NCBI GenBank assembly: GCA_013396755.1
Contig: VWZF01005999.1
Span: 227,158-291,157, forward strand
Length of the DNA: 64,000 bases
Source of the DNA: Sclerurus mexicanus
Taxonomy: Eukaryota; Chordata; Aves; Passeriformes; Furnariidae
Direction of reading: 5' to 3'
In this document: positions 27,301-39,300 of the stretch, in pieces
Layout: each line of letters begins with the position of its first letter
Position numbering within the stretch: the first letter of the stretch is position 1
Notes under the pieces: generated by a model
Told to the model about the DNA's origin: nothing
The model's database searches: none
Seen by the model: only the letters and a program-made list of their open reading frames with translations
Program-made: the position numbers and the translations under genes

Positions 27301-30300
27301 GGTCAGGGTTTGGAGCAAGCTGGGCTAGAGAAAGGTGGCCCTGCCCATGGCAGGGGGTGGAACTGGATGAGCTTTAAGGTCCCTTCCAACCCAAACCAGG
27401 GTGTCACTCCACGATTCTCACACCTTCTCTTAGTTCAGGATTAAACAGTGACAAACCCAGGCTTGCTGCATCCCTCCTGTACCATGCACATGATTCACAA
27501 CCCTGCCTTCCAAGTTCTTCCCAAAGAAAAAGTGTTACTGTAAATCTTTTAAAGGGAGGGGGAAAGCAATTTATATTCTCATGACCTCTTTGGATTTCAT
27601 TTCCAACAGACATTCCTGACAGTTCTTACAGCTTTCCAAATTACATACTTGGAAGGGAAAAACTTGCAAGTGGCACATTCTGCAAGTTGGTCTAATTACT
27701 CCAAACTCCTTTCTGAGCTACGTTCAACAAACACTTGGAATATTTGCTAAACTCTTGGTGTGTGCACCAAAATAAGCACAGCTCTTCTGCTCAGCCTCGA
27801 GCGTTTCTGAGGCCTCACAGAGGACTCAACCACACCTGCTGGCAAGAAAACGCTGCTTCTCCACGCAAATCCAGATTTATTGTGACAACTGCTGGGTGAC
27901 TTTTCCAACAGTCAGCGACCAGCGAAACGCAAACGATTCCCAATGAGATTCTTGTGCACATTCTCTCTTTCCAAGGGAGTGTTCAAGCCTGTCCGGTGCA
28001 CAGGGAGACACATCCAGTGGGAATGAGCCACACCAGCCCCCAGGACCTTGTCTGCAGTCACGGGCCAGGGACACATTCATAGAGGGGCCCTTCCAGTGCA
28101 TCCCCACCCCAGCCATTGTGGAGGACGCTGCCTTCAGCCTCTCCTCACCATGGCTGCTGTTCCCACCAAGGATCTGTCATCCTTTCACACATCACATTTC
28201 CTCCTCTCACATCGTTTTTTCCTTGCTGCCAGCTCACAAAAAGCAGCAGTTCTTTCCCCACCAAGCTCTCGTGCTGACAAGAGTGAAAGCATCAGTTCCA
28301 AGGAGACCCTGGAAACAGGTAAGACCCCAAGGATTATTAAATCTTGTAGCTTAAACCCTTCACTTTCCAAATCCTCCTTCACTGCAGCCACAATCACTGG
28401 CCAGCAATTAGCCTGATGCTTTGTATTCTCTTCTCTTCAACACGAGCTAAGGTTGCACCCATCTCTGGAGAGGCAGGGACGGTGCTGGGCAGCCCCTGGG
28501 GCAGGGCTGGGCGTCACTGGGGGTGCACAGACCCCCACCCACCTCTGAGAAGACAGGGGGCTCAGAGATCCCTCTGCCAAAGCTGCCTCCTCGCTCCCTG
28601 CTCAAACAACACCCACCCTGGAAGGAGCAGCACAGTGGCACACACGGGGGCACAGGGGGCAGAGGATGTGCAGACGCCTCAGTGGAGGGATGATGAAGAA
28701 ATCCCAACACTGACACGTGCTGCTGGTGCAGGAGGCTGGAGAGAAGGGCTGGGCCAGGGGTCAGGTGCACAGGGGGCACACCTGTGTCTGCAGGGCCAGC
28801 TCTGGGGCAGCACAGACACCAAACACCACAGCAGGGCGTTTGCCAGACAAGGGCAGGAGCTGCTGCTGCTGCTGCCACTGAAGGCACTGATGTGACACCA
28901 CCGATGGGACACGAGGGGCAACCAAACACTGCGTGGAACACTGGTTTTGTCAGGTTTAAACAAGATGCCCTCAGAGCCCTCTCGGGCTCCTCTGCACCTG
29001 GAGCAGCACAGGATGCTCCTCTCCACAGTGTTTCCTCCAGCCACCACTTCAGAAGGCCCTGAAGCATTAACTTGCTGGTATGAGAAAAGGACAAAGGAGG
29101 AGACGCTGCTGGAAGCAATGAAGGAGTGGGAAGAACAAGCAGACAAGCTGCAAATCGCTGCTGTTTGTGGGAGCAGAGCCAGGGGATGAACTCAGCACAC
29201 CGTGTACTCTTCAGACTTGCCCTAACAACCCCCTCCTGCCATCCCTCCTGTGCCAAGTGAACCCCGTGACTGAGGACACCCAGCCCTTCTGCTGGGTGCA
29301 GAGAAGAACCCAAACCTCCCTCTCTCAGATTTTTAACAGATACATATATTAATAAAACCCAGGAGAGACTTACATGCACACACTTGCACGTGTAAGTCTT
29401 CCTTTGTGTACCCATATGTGTTTTTGGGCAAGTGTTACCTGAAATACGTGTAAAAATTGAAGGCTGAGCTCTCTGCCCTTTGGCATTAAGGCAGGTGGAG
29501 TCGTGTGCAGGTGCTCCCCAAAGGGCTGAGCCTGCCCTGTGCAGCAGCGCAAGGACAGCCCTGTTGCAGCACTGAACGTCAGCGAGGGAGAGCAGAGAGA
29601 AGGATTCAAGCAGGGCAGGGAGCTGGGACAGCCTGACCTCCTGGCTTTCACTGTCCCTCCTTGGCTGCGTGGGGCCGTGGGAGTCTCGGGCAGGGTTTGC
29701 TGCCCTAAGCCAACACTGCAGCCAGAACAGCACCAAAACCCACGTGCCCAGCCACCCGAGGCACACACAGCACACCCACCAGAGCCAACACGTGTGTCTG
29801 GTTGTTGGAAGAGGACCTGCAGGTGCAACGCCGGGGACATCCTGCCCCTCCTAGGGGGAACTAGACCTGAATTCCACAGTGGAAGAAGACATGGCATGAC
29901 CTGTGACCTGCTCAAATACCTTCCCACAAGAGATGGATCCCATTGCTTCTGACTCAACTTCAAGCAAGAATAACGAGCCTGGCTGGAACTTTACCAACAC
30001 CCTTCCCCAGACCCCACTGCTGGCTCTTTCCCCCTAAATCCTTCCTGTTGCCTCCACTGGACTCTGCTCCCACCACTCACAGAATCACAGGTTGGAAAAG
30101 ATCTCTCCAAGATCTTGGAGCCCAAACTGTGCCTGATGCCCACCTTGTCACTGAGTGCCAATTCCAGTCATTCCCTGGACACCTCCAGGGGTGGGGACTC
30201 TACCACCTCCTTGGGCAGCCCCTTCCAAAGCCTGACCACTCTTTCCATGGAGAAATTCCTCCTGCTGTCCCCCCTGCCCCTGCCCTGGCCCAGCCTGAGG

Positions 30301-33300
30301 CCGTTCCCTCTCCTCCTCTCCCTGTTCCCTGGGAGCAGAGCCCAATCCCCCCAGCTTCCCTCTCCTGGCAGGGAGCTGCAGAGCCAGAAGGTCCCCCCTG
30401 AGCCTCCTTTTCTCCAGGCTGAGCCTCCCCAGCTCCCTCAGCCCCTCTTGGAGCTCCAGACCCTTCCCAGCTCCGTTCCCCTCCCTGGACTCACTGCACT
30501 CCACTGCATTCTGATGAGGATGACAAGGATCACACCTCTCTCTCTCTCTCTCTGACTTTTATTTAAATATGTTTGCCAAAAAAGAAGAGGAGGGAGGAAG
30601 GAGCAGGAGGCAAGGGAAGTAAAGAACTGTCCTGTGGGGCATCAGGTGCACCACGGGTGAGCTGCTGTCTGGACACCAGCACGTGTTATCACACGGGGGT
30701 TCAGCTGGAAGCAGGAGGGAGACACAAACCACCTCAAGGAACAACAGTCTAATGCATGAAATCAGCTGTCTGAAACCCAGCAGGCCCCAATTTCTATCAC
30801 TGTCTGTCATCAAAGGTCCTAATACTCTCCCCAGAGACCGTGGCCAAGGAGATAAAGCTCTCTGTGGTGTTATCTGAGGCAGCTACAAAGCCAAGGGACT
30901 CACCACACAGACGATTTAATGCCAGGTCCTGTCCGAGCTGTGCTGTGGTTTGCCCAGCCAGAGATGAGAACACTGAGCTGCACCACAACGACCTGGAGCT
31001 GTGAGTGCTCTCCTGCTTCCACCAGCTGCTTAGAACTCCAGGCAAATAAAGGCAAAAGAGCAATCACTGTGCATAAAAGAATGAATTGTTGCAAAGAATC
31101 TGAAAAATGGACAGCTTCGCTCAGTGAAGATGCTCGTAGGAAACCACTCAGATGGCTCAGATCAGGGATTTGGAACACCCTCAGGATGGGTTTGAGCTTC
31201 TCAGCTCAGCTGTGCCAAGGGAACTCATCCCCCTGGGCTCCCCCTGGGCTGGGACATCCTGGGGGCTGCTCTTCGGGGTTTGGTTGGTCAGGGCTCTCTC
31301 TGGATGGTTTGGATTTTTTTGGCTTTGTTTTTGTTAGTTGTTTTAAGCACAATTGCACACTTAAGATGCTGGCAGGGCAAGTAATTTTTTGTAATGTCTT
31401 CCCAAGATAGAAGGTCCTTCCAGGGCTCTGTTCCTGAACCTCACGCACCTCCAATTCCCGCAGCCCTGGGCTGTGCACAGTGTGCCTGAGGTGACACCAA
31501 CCCCAATCCAGCTGGAATAGCTCTGCAGGAACTCACAGCTTGAGCAAATGAAGCACACACGGCTTGACTAAGTTACAAAAATGCAAGTAATTAGCAAAAA
31601 AGATCCACGCTGACAAAAAGGCAAAGCAAACCAGCCCTAATGTGGAGGGTGCAGTGACATTCAGCCCTGGGGCTGCCTGATAACATTAATACTGATAAAG
31701 AACAACAGCCTGACAAGTGTAATCCTGATGCTTCCCTTCGTGTGATTCCTTTGAGGATTACTCAGCAATTAAAGATTTCTAACAGTGTTACATTTCAAAA
31801 GGACAATGTTCCAATCCCCCAAGGAAATCAGCATAAGCCATTTACAGAATCTTCTCGGGTTTCAACTTTTCAGAGAGAAAAAAGCCGTGGACGTTTAGCT
31901 GTCTTAATTGGATGAACAGCTCCACATCTGAAAACACTGAAAGTATCTGTTATTTCTAGAACGTAAAGCGTGATTTCCTCTCCAGCAGGACCGGTGTGAG
32001 CTGCACTGCAGCTCAGGGTTTCTCTGCTCCGATTTATCACCCTGTGCTACAGCAAAGTGTCACTGACCCACGGCCTCTCTGCACTTGTTTTGCTGCTTCA
32101 TCACCCAAAGAGGGGCTGTGTGCAGCCCTGCTAATAAGAGTGACATTGTGGTTGTTAAAGAGAAACAAAAGGGTCTGGAATTAATTAAAATATCATTGCA
32201 AGTCCCCTCCTCAGCAGGTACCTCTGAAACCAGCTGGTTTCCCTGGTCAGACAGGGCTTTCATGGGGAGGTGGCTACCAGCAAGCCCAGCTCTCACCCCA
32301 GCCAAGAGCCCAGATTTGAAAATGTTGAGTTAAAAGCTCTTGCTGAGGCCCCTGAGTCCTGCCTGCCACTCCATGAGCCCACCAAGGAATGGAAAGGAAT
32401 CCTCTTTCTCAGACAGCAAAAGAGATCAAGAGAAGAGTTGTCAAAGCCACAGTTTGCAGCAGTTAACCAAGATCAGAAATAAAGCAGCAACACCAAGATG
32501 AGAAATGAGAGACTAAGACAAGTATTTTAAACAAGTCCTTTCTCTCCATCAACACACAGGGGTTTTATCTGATCCCTCTGGGGTCACCTGGGCATGGCAG
32601 AAGCGGCACCAGAAGAGTGACCCTGAAGCTCCCAGAATGGTTTCCAAAAGTTCACATTTCCACATTTTTCCACAAGTGCATCTGTAGCAACAGCACCACC
32701 AGATTAAAAGATTCCCCCCCAAAGGGGTCAAATCAGAAAGCAGGACTTCTGTCCCCTGTATTTCAACAGGGAGAGAATTATTCAGCAAATTTCTCACTGT
32801 CACTTAAAAATCACTTGGAGGTTTTTCAATCAGGATTTGCCTTGATTTGAGCAGACAGAGTGAGTGGAGTGACCCATCAACGGGGCCATTCCTCCAGGAG
32901 GGCTCCCAGGGTGTGGGGATCCTTTTCCTCTGACAGAATTGTCCTCAGCTCCCCAAGGAGCTCACACCACTCAAGGAAGGCAAACTTCACTTTCTCATCT
33001 GTTCCTCTCCCCCTGAATCAACAGACCTCGGGAACAGATGCCATTGAGTCAGGAGAAGGAACAAAACCATGGCAGCCCCAAGTTTAGCCCTGGCAGTGCA
33101 GGCACAGGCTCAAAAATTACCATCTTGTCTCAAACCCTTCATGTCTCCTTTTCTTCCTTCCACAAGCACAAGTGGCAAAGCCTCATCTCTCATGCAAATG
33201 ACACGTGGCATTTACAAAGTTCTGACATAAAGACAGGAAACAAAAAGACATCCACTCCAAGACTCCTGGCTCCACCATTCTGGGTGACATGGGAAGGTCT

Positions 33301-36300
33301 TGGAGGGGCTCAGGGAGGAACAAGCCACAGGCTGACCAAAGTACCAATTACCAAGTGTTGATTTCATTCCCTGCAAGGACCTGGAAGCCTCCAGTTATCT
33401 GAATCTCAGGGAAAACAACCCAGCCTTTACAGCAGGTTTTTAAAGGTTTATAGCACATTCTGCAGAAGGGGGATAAACAAACCTTTTCCAAATGAAAAAT
33501 ATCATTTTCCTAATGGCCTCTGCAAAGGATGGCTGTGTTAGTGCTGGCAATTCCACACATCCTCCCCCATGTTTTCCAAAGGCAGCCAGAGCAGGGAGAC
33601 TCGTTCAGCAAATGGCACTGAGTCAGTGGGGCTGGGGGATGTGGGCAGGGAGGAGATGACGACGACCACGGAGCCACCAAAGTCCTCAACGTGATTCATG
33701 TCACAACAAGGGACTTCTGCTTCAGACACAAACTGGGAGGGTATTTGTGTGCCCAAGCCCAGGGACCCACCAACAAGCATGGCACTGGTACAGCAAACAC
33801 ATCGCAGTCCATCCACCAAACCCACCTCCTCTTTCCTCCCCAGACAAACAGCGGGGCCAGTGTGGAGGGTGATGCCAAAACTGGCACCAGTCCCTGTACA
33901 GGGAGGGAAAGTTGAGACCATTTCATAGAATCACAGCCTGGATTGGGCTGGAAGGGACCTTAAAGCTCACCAAGTGCCACCCCCTGCCATGGGCAGGGAC
34001 ACCTTCCACCAGCCCAGGTTGCTCCAAGCCCCGTCCAACCTGGCCTTGGACACTTCCAGGGCTGGGGCAGCCACAGCTTCTCTGGGCACCCTGTGCCAGG
34101 GCCTGCCCACCCCCAGAGCACCATATGCTCCCCTGTCACTCAAAACTACTTTGAGAAAGTAGAAGAGCTCTGTCTTTACCCTAGGAGCTCTGCAAAACTC
34201 CAGGAGCCTGAGAGTGAAGCTGCAGATCACCAGATGGGAAGGAGAGCAGGGAAGGAGCAGGGAAATGCCTGCCCGTGTCAAAAGTGACAAACCCTCATTC
34301 ACAGCCTGAAAGGCCTCCAAACAGTGACACGATCAGTCACAAGAGGTCGCAGCTTTTGTTCCTGTCAAACCACGTCATCTCACCTTTAATGAGACATCCC
34401 CAAAAAAGAAAGCACTAGCGAAAGTTGTGAATGTTCCTAGAAGGTTCCAAAAGGGACCTGCTTCTCCAAACACCGTCCCAAGCCAACCTAACCCCTCAGC
34501 CAGAGCAGCACTGAGCTTGGGAAGAGATCCTTAAATCCTGTCCACACAGAACTCAACAGCTCCAGCCCAGCCCACCTTCGTCTTCTTCTGGGAGCATGAC
34601 CAGAACTGCCTCATGTTCTCTCTCCAGCCACCTCCCAGTGACAGACAATTCATTTTAAACTATTCCACAGGTGCAAACGAGCTGTGAACACACAGTGACC
34701 AGGTCCAGAAGTTCCAACCTCCTCCCAGTAAAACCTCCTACTTCTCTCAAGAAAAACAACTCAGACATCAGGTCACTTCCCAGGCTCTGTGTACACCACA
34801 CCTCTGCCATAAACGTTTGGTGACACAGAAGCTGCTTTGAGATCCACCTGCCAAGCAGGTGGCCCTTGCTGATGGTGTTTTCCTGCCACAAAGAGAATCC
34901 TCCACCGGAGACACAGCCCACGAGCAGGGAAAGAGGGAAGGAGAACCTCTTACACCAGTGGGAAACACTCGGTGGATGCTGCCACTCCAAACCATCTCCT
35001 TTTGTAATCAGCACAGCCTTGGACTCCTCCTGCCCCTCCCATAGAACTAATGCCAAACCCTCTGTCTTCTGGCTTCAGACACGCGCTCAGTGTCTACTTT
35101 TCAGCTCAGAAAGCAGAAAAGGGCCTGTACAGCAACCTCAGAACTTCAGGAACCTTCTCATTTCAAAGATAACCAAACAAGCCACACGTATTTGGAATGC
35201 AAGACTCCCCTTTCTGTTGTTAACCGGGTCTGAGGAACAAGAAACTACCAGAGGGATTCTCTGTGGATAAACACTACGATGTTGCAGCCAACAGTTGCTT
35301 TAATCACCACAATAATTACCCACTCCCTGCAAAAGCTGAGGGAGCTCTGGAAGGCAGCTCTGCCAAGGCTGGACCGGACACATACAGGGGGGCTGAACCT
35401 TCCCAGGACGCTGAATTAATCCAAATCCCCATTTAGTGCACGTTCCTGCAGTTCTTCCTGACCTGTTCCCACAGGATGCACTTCTCTCACTGGGAAGGAA
35501 AGTAACCCAGAGCACAGAAGAGCCCTGGGCAGGTCTATGGGGTCCATCTGGCCTTTGAAGTCTATGGGGCTTACGGGGCCAATCCAGACCCTATAGGGTC
35601 TGTGAGACCTGCTGGTTTGGTTATGACTTTTTGTTGTTCTATCCTTCTTTTCACACCGAGCCCAACAACCCCATTCCCGAATTATCACATAAAGCCTCCA
35701 GCTGGGAGAGGATTCTCCACACCCTCAACTGGTGGGAGCCCTTGACAAGATCAGCGAGCGAGCAGAGCCGGACCGCGCGCGTTCGGTGCGGGGCCACGAG
35801 CAGGTTCTGGGGGGCAGCCCAGGCTGGGCCCGGTTCTCACCACTCCAATGAGGTCCCCTCGGCCGTACTCGCCCGTCAGGTGCTTCTTGCCGTCCTCCAT
35901 GCGGATGACGGAGCGCAGGCGGCCGTTCAGCACGATGTAGGTGCAGTCGGACTTGTCACCCTGCCTGCAGAGAGGAGCGGCGGCCACGGTCAGCACCCAG
36001 CGAAGGCAGCTGGAGCCCCGGGGCAGCCTGGGGGTCTTCCCTGCCCGATTTGGGGGGCGAAGGGAAGGGTTTAATTGGCAAGTTAATGGGAAAAAAGGAA
36101 GGGAAGAGGCAGCTGTTAAAGGGTGACCTGGAAATGTGTTTAATGTTTAAATGTACGGGTTGTGCATGAGTGGCTGAGGACAAGATAAGGGGGATGGCTT
36201 GAAACTCAAACAGAGCAGGTTTAGACTGGACATCAGGAATAAATTCTTCCCTGGGAGGGTGGGCAGGCCCTGGCACAGGGTGCCCAGAGAAGCTGTGGCT

Positions 36301-39300
36301 GCTCCATCCCTGGAAGTGTCCAAGGGCAGGTTGGACGGGGCTTGGAGCAACCTGGGTTGGTGGAAGGTGTCAGGGGGGTTGGATCTGGATGATCCTTAAG
36401 GTCCCTTCCACCCCAAACCATTCTGACTCTATCACTGGTCTGGGAGAGGATGACCAGATGCAAAGGGGCTCCAGGGGGGCAGCAGGCTCAGTGCTGGTTA
36501 CACAGAGCCTGTCCCCCTGCAGGGTCCACGTGGATGTGCAGAGAAATTCTGCAGGTCCCAGAGAAAACCCACCAGTGGCCCCAGGTTTGGATGCCTTTTG
36601 GTGCCCACTCCTTAGCCCTTACTCCTGGTGGTGGAGTTAAAGCTAAAGAGGGAGTTCTGCAGGATTTTCACCCGACATTGACAGCTGTGAATGCTTTGCT
36701 GCACAGAGTAATCCACAGCTTTCATTAGCTCTGCTGCTGCAGGTGTAATTACAAACACTGCAATTACAATTACACACATCATGGACTAAATTAGGCCTTA
36801 TTCTCCCACCACTGCAACAACCATCGAACAGCTCATTTGCATCCCAGTACAGAGCCATAAAACTAAGCTTTCCCAAGGTAACTTTTGCCCTTTAAACACA
36901 AATTCCCTATTTTTAATTTACTACGGAATAAGCCTAACAGAGCCACCTTTGAGTTTTGCTGTTTCTTTCAGAAAGGCTGAAAAGCTCCTTTTGCAATAGA
37001 TGTTCATGCCTTTAACAATGCAGAACTACCACCAGAACATACAACTGTGTGTGTCTTAATCAATTTAATGTCACTTTCAAAGCTTGCCCAGACAACAGAA
37101 AAGGTGAGGAATAGTGTGAAATAATTTAGCAACACCTGGAGACAAGAGACTGAAGCAGCGCTGAAGAAAATCATCTCAAAACAGGCAGACAAAGCCTGAT
37201 GGGATGGTTGATACATGCAGCCCAGTGAGTTTCTCATTCCACATATCCCCGAGGGAGCAGAGCTCCTGAAGCAGGAGAACCTCAACCAACACCCAGTGCA
37301 GTGCACAGCTCACCTGTAAACAGCTCGTCCAGCCTCAACCTCCATCCAGTCCAGGGCAAAGTCAATCTGCCTGACAAAGGGGGACATTCTCTTCACCACG
37401 GTGTGGGCCACCCCCAGCACCACGCTGGGCTGCTCCCTCATGATCCTGGTGGGGAAGGAAAGGGAAGGGTTATTCCAGTGCTGCCCCAGAAGAGGAACGG
37501 GAGCAGTAGGCACTCACACTACAGTAACTGCACAAGCAGGACACACTGCACACCAGCACGGGGCTGCTGTCTCAGAAATTAAATGTCTCAGAGCTGGTAA
37601 GATGCTGGCCAGTCCTGCTCTCCAGCCCCATTCCCTTCTCCAAGTGCAGTGGGATGGATGGAGCCATAGTAGCTTTCATTTATGATCCCCCTTGCTCTCC
37701 TCCCCTTCATCCAGGTCTCTCAGGACTCAGGGAAATGTTCCTACTGTCCCCCAAATGATCCCTCCCTGCCCCTGTGCACCTCTCAGTCTCTCCCACGTGC
37801 TCCCAGTTTCCCCCAGATATCAGATCAGAATCTTTTTATATGTCAAGTCTGATGCTCTTAAAAATAAAACACCTGCTCTGAATTTTGAATGTTCCCTTTT
37901 CCCTGTTGCAAAGACCACAAAGAAGTGAAACATCTAATAAAGCTCCTGATCTTCACACTGAATCTTTTGAGTCGTGCTTAAAAGCCTCTGGTAATAAAGA
38001 TATCATGTAATTCAATGCTTTCCTCAAAGTGAAAAACTTGGAGAAGGTTCTGCCAGGAGAGCTGCAAACTGCACACTCACTGCAAGGCCCGGGGAAAATG
38101 GCTCTCAGACACCTGCGAACTGCTCAGCAGTGTCTTATTTCTCTTCCTTCTGAGACCAAAGATCACTGCAGCCTGTCCCTGTGGGAGGGAGCACTGCAGG
38201 GGATGACACCCAGCTCAGGCTGGTCTGCCTGTTAGGGCACCTTGTCTTCCCTGTTCCTGAGCAGCAGCAAGAGTAGTCAAAACTAGCTCTTCCATGAGAG
38301 ACAGGACAACCCCCAGAGGAGGAGCCTGGCTGCAGCCCTGCACACAGAGGGGGCTGCATGAAACCCACTCATGGCCAGAAACACAGGGGGAAATGATAAA
38401 TCACAGACTCATGGAATGGCCTGGGCTGGAAGGGACCCAAGAGACCACCCAGTGCCACCCCTGCCATGGGCACCTTCCACCAGCCCAGGTTGCTCCAAGC
38501 CCCATCCAACCTGGCCTTGGACACTTCCAGGGATGGGGCAGCCACAGCCTCNTTGTCCTGACCCAGGTGCAGAACCAGCATTTGGTCTTGTTGAACACCA
38601 TGAGGTTCCCAAGGGGCACTTGAGCTTGTCCAGGTTCCTCTGGATGACATCCCACCCTCCAGGTGTGTCACCTGCAGCCTCAGCTCGGTCTCACCTGCAA
38701 ATTTGCTGAAGGTGCATCTGATCCCTTCATTTATGTCATTAGTGAAAATATTAAATTATCATGAGTATGCGTCTTAAATGTGAAGTTAACGTAGGTTGCT
38801 ACTGTCTTTGGAGCCCTTTGCCTCCTTTGGAAGAAGCCCAGTGTGGAAAAGAGGAATTATTGGCTCCATCTGCTCATCCCCAGCCTGGACTGGTCCAGGG
38901 GGCTGCCCTGACCCAGGTGCAGCACCAGCTCTTGGCCTTGTTGAACCTCCTGTGCTTACCTGAGAAGTTTTCTGCATCCTTACTCCCTTCCCAAGGAAGA
39001 TGCCAGATAAGAAAATCTGCTGAGGGGTTGTTTTATTTGTTAGGAGGGAGCTGTCACCGAGCACAAACCATGTCAGCTTCATATCCAACCTCACAGCCTC
39101 AAAAACAGAGAGGAGGAGGCAAATGCATGGAAGGAACACTGCCAGTCTGCTCCTAACTAGATTACAGCTCCTCCTGGAGCACTGGAACCTGGCAGGATGA
39201 GAGGGAGGCCACCCAGAGCTCCATAATGCAGGACTGTGACAGCAAAGCAGAGGCCCAGGAGCTCTGCACTGCCTGGATGTGGCACAGAACCGCCCTGAAG

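Larger units (their letters stand above)
22640..35840 (-). other. PNPLA7: PNPLA7 intron between window exons 10 and 11
   Basis: The largest intron, 13.2 kb, GTGAGA to TTGCAG. It holds the 22651-22915 minisatellite, CR1 pieces at 23394-23503, 23590-23760, 25601-25755, 27300-27420, 30078-30500 and 33924-34116, a CTG run at 28859-28875, a TC run at 30536-30553 and an 18-bp palindrome at 35585-35602. Nothing else is recognised. A 442-codon stop-free stretch at 28447-29775 on the minus strand is judged non-coding (see rejected items). Confidence 0.85.

Noticed and set aside
26613..27328. Two overlapping plus-strand open frames of 165 and 171 codons
   Set aside because: They lie in a pyrimidine-rich intron stretch with no recognisable motif, splice context or family. 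The overlapping frames argue for composition and not coding.
28447..29775. Stop-free stretch of 442 codons on the minus strand in the largest PNPLA7 intron
   Set aside because: It opens on GTG and the first ATG lies about 145 codons in. Neighbouring frames are also unusually open, the product has no recognisable domain, and it spans a CTG run. It looks like low stop density from base composition.
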